Part shown: positions 59,185 to 64,000 of the stretch, in pieces | Layout of the letters: each line of letters begins with the position of its first letter | Position numbering within the stretch: the first letter of the stretch is position 1 | Source: Patulibacter brassicae | Lineage (GTDB): Bacteria > Actinomycetota > Thermoleophilia > Solirubrobacterales > Solirubrobacteraceae | Assembly (NCBI RefSeq): GCF_033949425.1 | Contig: NZ_JAXAVX010000001.1 | Coordinates: 186,001-250,000, forward strand | DNA: 64,000 nt | Reading direction: 5' to 3' | Translations under genes and position numbers: made by a program | The notes under the pieces: generated by a model | Database searches by the model: none | What the model saw: the letters and a program-made list of their open reading frames with translations, nothing else | Told to the model about the DNA's origin: nothing

Positions 59185-59348
59185 GCGGCCTGCTCGCGCA
59201 CATCGCCGACCCCCTCCACGCGCTGCTCTACCTCTCGCCGGTAGCGATTGTGATGGGCGGCCTCTGGCTCGCCGGCCGGCACCTCCCCGAAGAAGACGAG
59301 TCCGGCCACTGGGCAGACGACATCACGACGCCCGGGGGCTCCACCTGA
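59181..59348 (+). CDS. 55-residue single-helix membrane protein, unknown
   Basis: The ATG at 59181 overlaps the SCO-like stop (ATGA). One hydrophobic helix (LHALLYLSPVAIVMGGLWLAG) is followed by an acidic, His-containing tail (EEDESGHWADD). It is the last gene of the operon. It could be a small accessory subunit; no homology was recognised. Confidence 0.6.
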   Translation: MSGLLAHIADPLHALLYLSPVAIVMGGLWLAGRHLPEEDESGHWADDITTPGGST

Positions 59349-59661
59349 CTAGCGATCTCGGGCGATGCGCGGATACTCGCCCAACCAGCCGAAGTCGTCG
59401 GCGCAGTGTCCCGGTCGAGGATCCTCAGCGGGACGCCGGTCGGCGCCAGATAACGCTGCGAAAAGACCGCCAGATAGCGATCCGCTTCACATGCGGCGTC
59501 AGGTGTTGGTGCTGCGTCCCGCCCGAGCGTTATCGGCCAATGAAGGCGGGTTCGCAGACGACCTAAGAAGTGATCGCTAGGTAGCGGTGCTCTTGACCGC
59601 TCGATGGTGCGTCGCTCGTGACCAGGTTTACGTTTTCGCGGTCTCGCCGGATACTCCGGGG
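59349..59661. other. 313-bp intergenic region with the right island end and extra repeat copies
   Basis: It holds the right-end repeats at 59444-59458 and 59468-59482. In the opposite orientation are diverged copies at 59526-59538 (AGCGTTATCGGCC), 59572-59586 (GATCGCTAGGTAGCG) and 59595-59609. No gene is credible. The opposite-facing copies look like the left end of a second, related unit. Confidence 0.5.
59444..59482 (-). repeat. right end: two copies of the 15-bp repeat
   Basis: CGCCAGATAACGCTG (59444-59458) and CGCCAGATAGCGATC (59468-59482) start 24 bp apart, mirroring the left end at 50275-50313. The outer copy is the exact inverse of the left outer copy. Confidence 0.75.
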
Positions 59662-59943
59662 GTGGCGTGTTTGATCATCACTTACGACGTCGAGCGGGTC
59701 GGCGACGAATCGGCTCGCCACACGCGGCTGATTGCCGCGATTCAGGCGTTGGGAGCATGGGGGCGGGTGCAATCAGGTGTTTGGATCGCGCAGACCGATG
59801 TGCCCGTCGCGGTGGCGTTCGATGCGTTGATGGAGCACCTCGATCCCGAGCATCCGTTGCTGGTGGCGCAGATCAGCGGGGACGTGAAGCCGCAGTGGGC
59901 GAACTCGTTGTGCGACAGCGCGTGGCTGCGTACCCGGGTGTAG
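59662..59943 (+). CDS. solitary Cas2/SinR-like small protein
   Basis: A 93-residue ferredoxin-fold protein: ACLIITYDVERVGDESARHTRL, ALGAWGRVQSGVWIAQTDVPVAVAFDALMEHLD, LLVAQISGDVKPQW. The YDv.....Y/H..l...I..lG.W....sgWl..T pattern is that of the Cas2-like 'SinR family' proteins found outside CRISPR loci. There is no cas gene or repeat array here. GTG 59662 is the preferred start; TTG 59671 is possible. Confidence 0.72.
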   Translation: MACLIITYDVERVGDESARHTRLIAAIQALGAWGRVQSGVWIAQTDVPVAVAFDALMEHLDPEHPLLVAQISGDVKPQWANSLCDSAWLRTRV

Positions 59944-59950
59944 CTCGGGG

Positions 59951-60727
59951 TCAGCTGCCGGGCGGTCCGCCGAGGGCGAGGGTGTCGACGAGGAGGAAGA
60001 TCGCGACAGCCCCGACGGTCAGCGCGAACCCCTGGCCGAGCAGACGCTGCGGGAGCCGGTCGCTGATGCGGCTCCCGATGAGGGCTCCGAGCATCGTAGC
60101 GCCGGCGAGCGCGCCGGTTACGGGTAGGTCGATGGTGGTGCCGGTGGCGAGGTGGCTGGCCAGGGCGGCGAGGCCGGTGAGGGTGATGATCACCAGGGAG
60201 GTGCCGACGGCGCGGCGGAAGCTCATGCCGAACCAGAGCGTCAGGACGGGGACGATGACGAAGCCGCCGCCGACGCCGAAGAAGCCGGTGAGGACCCCGA
60301 CGAGCGCTCCGGCGAGCACGATCTTGCGGATCGGGACGTCGGGGCAGGCCTCTTCGTCGCCGGTCTGGTCGGTGCAGGCGCGGCGCCAGGTCAGGGCCGC
60401 AGCGAGTGCCATGACGGGCACGAACGTCAGGATCAGCAGTCGCGGGCTGACCTCCTGCCCGAGGACGGTGCCGGCCAGGGAGCCGGCGGCGGCGGGGACC
60501 GAGAACAAAATCGCCAGGCGGGCGCAGACGTGGCCTCCGCGTACCCGGGCGCCTGCGCCGACGGATGCGGCGAGCGCGACGACGATCAGCGAGGCGGTCG
60601 ACGCGGGGTTGACGTCCTCGCCCAGGACGTAGACGAGGACGGGGAGCGCGAGGATCGCGCCGCCGCCGCCGACGGTGCCGACGATCAGGCCGATGAGGAT
60701 CCCGAACGGGATCGCCAGCAACGTCAC
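59951..60727 (-). CDS. TauE/SafE family sulfite exporter-like permease
   Basis: A 258-residue membrane protein with two repeats of about four helices: FGILIGLIVGTVGGGGAILALPVLVYVLG and GALVGVLTGFFGVGGGFVIVPVLTLWFG are the paired Gly-rich motifs of the family. Its neighbours (MBL-rhodanese and rhodanese) suggest export of sulfite or thiosulfate from sulfide/persulfide oxidation. GTG 60727 starts 35 bp after the upstream stop. Confidence 0.88.
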   Translation of the reverse strand: MTLLAIPFGILIGLIVGTVGGGGAILALPVLVYVLGEDVNPASTASLIVVALAASVGAGARVRGGHVCARLAILFSVPAAAGSLAGTVLGQEVSPRLLILTFVPVMALAAALTWRRACTDQTGDEEACPDVPIRKIVLAGALVGVLTGFFGVGGGFVIVPVLTLWFGMSFRRAVGTSLVIITLTGLAALASHLATGTTIDLPVTGALAGATMLGALIGSRISDRLPQRLLGQGFALTVGAVAIFLLVDTLALGGPPGS

Positions 60728-60761
60728 CCCAACGGTCCCGGGAGAGGGTCCGTCGCCCGGC

Positions 60762-62162
60762 TCACGCCTTCGAGGTGCGGGTGGTGGTCTCGAGGTCGTT
60801 GCCGAGGCGTCCCCATTTCGGGACGCCGCCGTCGACGACGTGCACGACGTCGTGGCCGCCGTGGCGGACGACGAGGCTGGCGGCAGTCGCGGCACGCTGA
60901 CCGGAGCCGCAGATCACGGCGACGGGGAGCTCGGGGGCGAGGTCCTCGGGCCAGGAGGTGATGTCGTGCCAGGTGGTCAGCGTCGACCCGGGGATGTGGC
61001 CGGCGTCGTACTCGCTCTGGTCGCGGACGTCGAGGATCTGCAGGTCCGGGAACGCGGTGCGGTGGTCCTCGAGGTCCTCCACGGCCACGCGCGGGATGGT
61101 GTTGGTGGGTCGCTTCTCCTGACGCCAGGAGGTCATGCCGCCGTGGAGGTAGCCGCCGAGTTTGCGGATCCCGACGGCGAGCGCGAGCTTGCCGGCCTCG
61201 TGGCCGTCCTGGTCGTCGCGGCCGATCAGGACGATCTCCTGCTCGCGGTCGGCCAGCCAGGCGAGCTTGGAGCCGAACCCGGCGCGGTGCATCGGCGCGC
61301 AGATCGCGCCGGGGATGTGGGCCTCGTCGAACTGCAGGTCGGTGCGGACATCGACGACCAGGGCGCCTTCGGAGCGCTTGAGCTCGATCTGTCTGGGGGT
61401 CAGCGGCAGCAGCTGGACGCCTTCGGTGAGCAGCGGTCCGCGGTTGAGCTCGACGATGGCCTGGAAGTTCGGCGGCTGCGGCCCGAGCTTCGCCAGGGCC
61501 TCGTCGACGAACTGCTGCTCGTCCTCGATCTGGAGCGTGGGGTTGGCGCGGCGCTCGTAGCCGATGGTCGAGGAGACCTTCATGTCCATACCAGGCCCGC
61601 CGCACATCGAGCCGCCGAGGTGGCCGGGCCAGACCTCGACCTCGGGCGGCAGCACGAGGAGCTTGTCCTTGAGCGAGTGGAAGATGCCGCGGGCGCCTTC
61701 GGCCTTCTCGATCGCGAGGTCCGGTCGGGCGACGTCGTTGACGAAGAGGGTGTCGCCGGTGAGGACCGCCCAGGGCTGGTCGCTGCGCTTGGTGTCGATC
61801 AGCGCGAAGGCGGTGTGCTCAGGGCGGTGCCCCGGGGTGTGGATCGCGCGGACGGTGAGGCCGCCGAGCTGGAACTCGTCGCCGTCGTCGAACGGCTGGT
61901 GGGCGTAGGCGGGGTCGGCGAGCCGGTGGACGTGGATGGTGGCGCCGGTGGCGACGGCGAGGCGGCCGTGGCCGGAGACGTGGTCGGCGTGGTTGTGGGT
62001 CTCGAAGACGTGGTCGATCGAGACGCCCATGTAGCGGGCGAGGTCAAGGTACTCGTCGATCTCGAAGCGGGGGTCGACGACGGCGGCGATGCCGGCCTTC
62101 TCGTCGCCGATCAGGTAGCTGGCGCAGCCGAGGTCGTCGTGGGTGATCTGACGGAAGATCAT
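60762..62162 (-). CDS. MBL-fold persulfide dioxygenase-like protein with two rhodanese domains
   Basis: A 466-residue protein. The N-terminal MBL domain has ETHNHADHVSGHGRLA (H-x-H-x-D-H), IHTPGHRPEHTAF, LTGDTLFVNDVARPDL and VWPGHLGGSMCG, as in ETHE1/BlaR-like persulfide dioxygenases. The first rhodanese domain (LVVDVRTDLQFDEAHIPGA) lacks the active Cys (IGRDDQDG). The second has ICGSGQRAATAASL with Cys present. It oxidises glutathione- or protein-persulfide to sulfite. The start overlaps the stop of the upstream rhodanese (ATGA). Confidence 0.9.
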   Translation of the reverse strand: MIFRQITHDDLGCASYLIGDEKAGIAAVVDPRFEIDEYLDLARYMGVSIDHVFETHNHADHVSGHGRLAVATGATIHVHRLADPAYAHQPFDDGDEFQLGGLTVRAIHTPGHRPEHTAFALIDTKRSDQPWAVLTGDTLFVNDVARPDLAIEKAEGARGIFHSLKDKLLVLPPEVEVWPGHLGGSMCGGPGMDMKVSSTIGYERRANPTLQIEDEQQFVDEALAKLGPQPPNFQAIVELNRGPLLTEGVQLLPLTPRQIELKRSEGALVVDVRTDLQFDEAHIPGAICAPMHRAGFGSKLAWLADREQEIVLIGRDDQDGHEAGKLALAVGIRKLGGYLHGGMTSWRQEKRPTNTIPRVAVEDLEDHRTAFPDLQILDVRDQSEYDAGHIPGSTLTTWHDITSWPEDLAPELPVAVICGSGQRAATAASLVVRHGGHDVVHVVDGGVPKWGRLGNDLETTTRTSKA

Positions 62163-62500
62163 GCGGATCCCTTCTTCGTGGGCAGGCCCTGAGCGTCCCA
62201 GGCGGTCATCCCGCCGACCACGTTGCGGACGTCCAGGCCGGCGGCGGCGGCGGTCTTGGTGGCGTTAGTGCTGCGGCTGCCGGCTCTGCAGACGAACGCG
62301 ACGGGCCGGTCGGTCGGCAGCTCGTCGAGCCGGCCGGCCAGCTGGCCGACGGGGATGTGGAGGGACTTCACCTTCGGGGCGAGCTGCCGGCGCTCTCCGG
62401 TTTCGCGGACGTCGACGAGGACGAGCTCACCGGTCTTGGCGGCGTGCTCGGCCTCCTCCGGGGTGAGGTCGATGATCTTCTGCTTCTTCCTGCCGAACAT
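62159..62500 (-). CDS. single-domain rhodanese-like sulfurtransferase
   Basis: A 113-residue rhodanese: ELVLVDVRETGERRQLAPKVKSLHIPVGQL, active loop FVCRAGSRSTNATK (Cys in CRAGSRS), VVGGMTAWDAQGLP. The short basic N-terminus replaces any signal, so it is cytoplasmic. It probably hands sulfane sulfur to the downstream MBL-rhodanese enzyme, to which it is coupled by a 4-nt overlap. Confidence 0.9.
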   Translation of the reverse strand: MFGRKKQKIIDLTPEEAEHAAKTGELVLVDVRETGERRQLAPKVKSLHIPVGQLAGRLDELPTDRPVAFVCRAGSRSTNATKTAAAAGLDVRNVVGGMTAWDAQGLPTKKGSA

Positions 62501-62540
62501 GCGGGGTGCTCCCTTATCGGTCGTGCGGACGGTTCCCGGT

Positions 62541-62573
62541 CCCGCGCTCCGACTGTTGATGTCGGAGCGCGGG
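62541..62573 (-). terminator. 13-bp perfect stem-loop between MMPL and rhodanese genes
   Basis: The arms 62541-62553 and 62561-62573 pair perfectly around TGTTGAT. It follows the MMPL stop and precedes the rhodanese start, so it may terminate or attenuate read-through. No U-tract. Confidence 0.55.
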
Positions 62574-62592
62574 GCCGGAGCGGGCGTGGTGC

Positions 62593-64000
62593 TCAGGCGT
62601 GGCCGAAGCGGATGTCGGGCAGCACCTTCGCCAGCGACCTGGGGGTCCACCACGCCCACTTTCCGAGCAGCCGCAGCGCGGCGGGCAGCAGCAGCAGGCG
62701 GATGAGGAACGCGTCGAGGAGGACGGCGACGCCGAGGATTACGCCCATCTCCTTCGGCGGGATCGGGCCGGAGAGGGAGAAGGTGAAGAAGATCGCGACC
62801 ATCACCGCCGCGGCCGCGAAGATCACGCGCCCGGAGCCGGCGAGCCCGCCGATCATCGCGTCCCTGGGGTTCTTCGTGATGTCCCAGCGCTCCTTGGCGG
62901 CGGAGAGCAGGAAGACGGTGTAGTCCATCGAGATCGCGAAGATCATCGCGAAGAAGAAGACCGGCGCCCACGCGTCGAGGAAGCCTTGAGAGTCGAGGCC
63001 CAGCACGCTCGCGCCGACGCCGTCCTGGAAGACCAGGCGGCCGACGCCGAACGCCGCACCGACGGCCAGCAGGTTCGTGATGACGCCGACGGCGGCGATG
63101 ATCGGCGCCTGCAGCGCCAGCAGCAGCAGCAGGAACCCGAGGCCCAGGACCACTCCGACCACAAGCGGCGTCTTCGAGGACAGTGCGGCTTCGAGGTCGT
63201 GGTTCTCGGCCGGCTGGCCGCCGACCTTCGTGCCCGCGGGCAGCTCGGCGCGCAGCCGGTCGATCGTCGTCCCCAGCGCGGGGTCGGACGCGTCGACGTT
63301 CGGGATCACCGGGACCACGGCGACGCCGCCGGTGCCGGTCATGGTCGGTATGACGCGGGCGATCCCGCGGTCGGAGCCGGCGGCCTTCGCGACCGCGGGG
63401 GCCTCGCCGGTCGTCGTGACGAGCTGCAGCTGCCCCGGGGCGCCCGGCCCGAACGCCTGCTTGACCAACGCGTAGCCCTGTGCGGAGCCGTCCTCGGACG
63501 GCACGACCTTGATCGAAGGCATGCCGGTCTTGATGCCCAGCACCGGGATCATCAGCACCACCAGGGCGACGAGCGCGACGGCGCCGAGCTTCTTGGGGTG
63601 CTTCCAAATCGTCGTGGCCCAGGCCTCGAAGCGCGGGGAGCGGGCCTCGCCGGAGCGCAGCCACGGCAGCGCACCCTTGTCGACCTTGCCGTCCAGGTGT
63701 CCCAGGACGGCCGGCAGCAGGGTGAGCGTCGCGGCGAGCACGAAGATGACCGCGAGCATGATCCCCAGCGCCATCGACCGGAACGCCGGGCTCGGGACGA
63801 GCATCACCGCCGTCAGCGAGATCAGGACCGTGATGCCGGAGAACAGGACGGCCTTGCCGGCGGTGTCCATCGTCTCGGTCACCGCCCGCACCGGGTCGCC
63901 GTGCTCGGCTCTCGCACTACGGAACCGCATGACCATGAAGAGCGCGTAGTCGATCCCTAGCGCGAGGGCGAACATCATCGCGAAGTTGAACGCCCAGACC
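62593..64000 (-). CDS. MMPL/RND family transporter (partial, 5' end outside window)
   Basis: The C-terminal 468 residues of a large MMPL-type exporter. Visible are LALGIDYALFMVMRFRSARAEHGD (family motif), VLFSGITVLISLTAVML, a large extracytoplasmic domain, the second helix bundle (VVGVVLGLGFLLLLLALQAP, ISMDYTVFLLSAAKERWD) and a basic tail. The frame continues past 64000. Such pumps export lipids or drugs; the role here is unknown. Confidence 0.88.
   Translation of the reverse strand, partial: VWAFNFAMMFALALGIDYALFMVMRFRSARAEHGDPVRAVTETMDTAGKAVLFSGITVLISLTAVMLVPSPAFRSMALGIMLAVIFVLAATLTLLPAVLGHLDGKVDKGALPWLRSGEARSPRFEAWATTIWKHPKKLGAVALVALVVLMIPVLGIKTGMPSIKVVPSEDGSAQGYALVKQAFGPGAPGQLQLVTTTGEAPAVAKAAGSDRGIARVIPTMTGTGGVAVVPVIPNVDASDPALGTTIDRLRAELPAGTKVGGQPAENHDLEAALSSKTPLVVGVVLGLGFLLLLLALQAPIIAAVGVITNLLAVGAAFGVGRLVFQDGVGASVLGLDSQGFLDAWAPVFFFAMIFAISMDYTVFLLSAAKERWDITKNPRDAMIGGLAGSGRVIFAAAAVMVAIFFTFSLSGPIPPKEMGVILGVAVLLDAFLIRLLLLPAALRLLGKWAWWTPRSLAKVLPDIRFGHA

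Larger units (their letters stand above)
50275..59482. mobile_element. probable 9.2-kb mobile metal-resistance island
   Basis: The 15-mer GATCGCTATCTGGCG at 50275-50289 recurs as its exact inverse at 59468-59482. Each end has a second, slightly diverged copy 24 bp further inside (50299-50313 and 59444-59458), making ~39-bp composite ends. Inside are a serine recombinase at the left end, metal-resistance genes, duplicated promoters and a broken lspA. Codon use is still GC-rich but with more AT at wobble than the flanks. No transposase was found and the outer flanks show no clear target duplication, so the class is unknown. Confidence 0.6.

Noticed and set aside
50275..59482. Classical Tn3-family transposon
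   Set aside because: Composite end length is similar, but there is no GGGG terminus, no TnpA and no 5-bp target duplication visible at the outer flanks.
59662..59943. CRISPR-Cas locus
   Set aside because: Only a Cas2-like protein; no direct-repeat/spacer array and no cas1 or effector within 5 kb.

Overview
The window is 64 kb of very high-GC bacterial DNA with dense genes on both strands. Gene content points to an actinobacterium, most likely class Thermoleophilia (Solirubrobacterales-like). The pointers are F420/PPOX-type oxidoreductases, an MpaB-family oxygenase, DUF2277, many TetR regulators, an ECF42 sigma factor beside a DGPF protein, and several secreted proteins with an Arg/Ala-rich beta-sandwich tail. 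The taxonomic call is an inference; there is no rRNA or tRNA gene to check it against. Many start codons lie 6-8 nt after a TAnnnT -10 element with no Shine-Dalgarno, so leaderless mRNAs appear common.

Layout. 0-11.7 kb: siderophore-interacting protein, PPOX enzyme, GNAT, a BCCP-carboxyltransferase fusion, secreted hydrolase, MpaB-type oxygenase with its TetR and operator, a metallo-beta-lactamase-fold hydrolase and an FAD monooxygenase. 11.8-14.7 kb: cupin, DGPF protein and ECF42 sigma factor. 14.8-26.5 kb: mixed housekeeping and surface genes, a hybrid histidine kinase, a secreted trypsin-like protease and a RES-Xre toxin-antitoxin pair. 26.6-37.9 kb: exported proteins, thioesterase, TetR/P450, IlvD, LLM-class F420 enzyme. 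37.9-43.1 kb: a four-gene acyl-CoA operon (AidB-like dehydrogenase, crotonase, TetR, crotonase), every junction overlapping by 4 nt, with an 18-bp palindrome filling the -35/-10 spacer, and a divergent SDR.

44.9-50.2 kb is a zinc-homeostasis block. A permease fused to a ZnuA-like binding protein is followed by the ABC ATPase and a second permease; a CobW-family GTPase lies convergent. The two promoters share a palindromic motif that is a candidate Zur box.

50.3-59.5 kb is a probable mobile metal-resistance island. It is bounded by inverted 15-bp repeats, each with a second copy 24 bp further in, and carries a serine recombinase but no transposase. Cargo: CadD-like exporter with an ArsR/CmtR-like repressor, two intact lspA genes plus an lspA remnant, a CadC-like repressor with a P1B-type ATPase, and a tightly coupled methyltransferase - TlpA - CcdA - CxxC membrane protein - SCO-like - small membrane protein operon. 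Two duplicated divergent promoters inside it are nearly symmetric. Beyond it (59.6-64 kb) lie a solitary Cas2/SinR-like protein and a sulfur module: TauE/SafE exporter, MBL-rhodanese protein, single rhodanese, and an MMPL transporter running off the right edge.

Recurrent regulatory architecture: three genes (cupin, hexapeptide acetyltransferase, lspA1) are preceded by a tiny leaderless ORF of 10-23 codons whose TGA overlaps the main start codon (ATGA/GTGA). This suggests translation re-initiation in place of a ribosome binding site.
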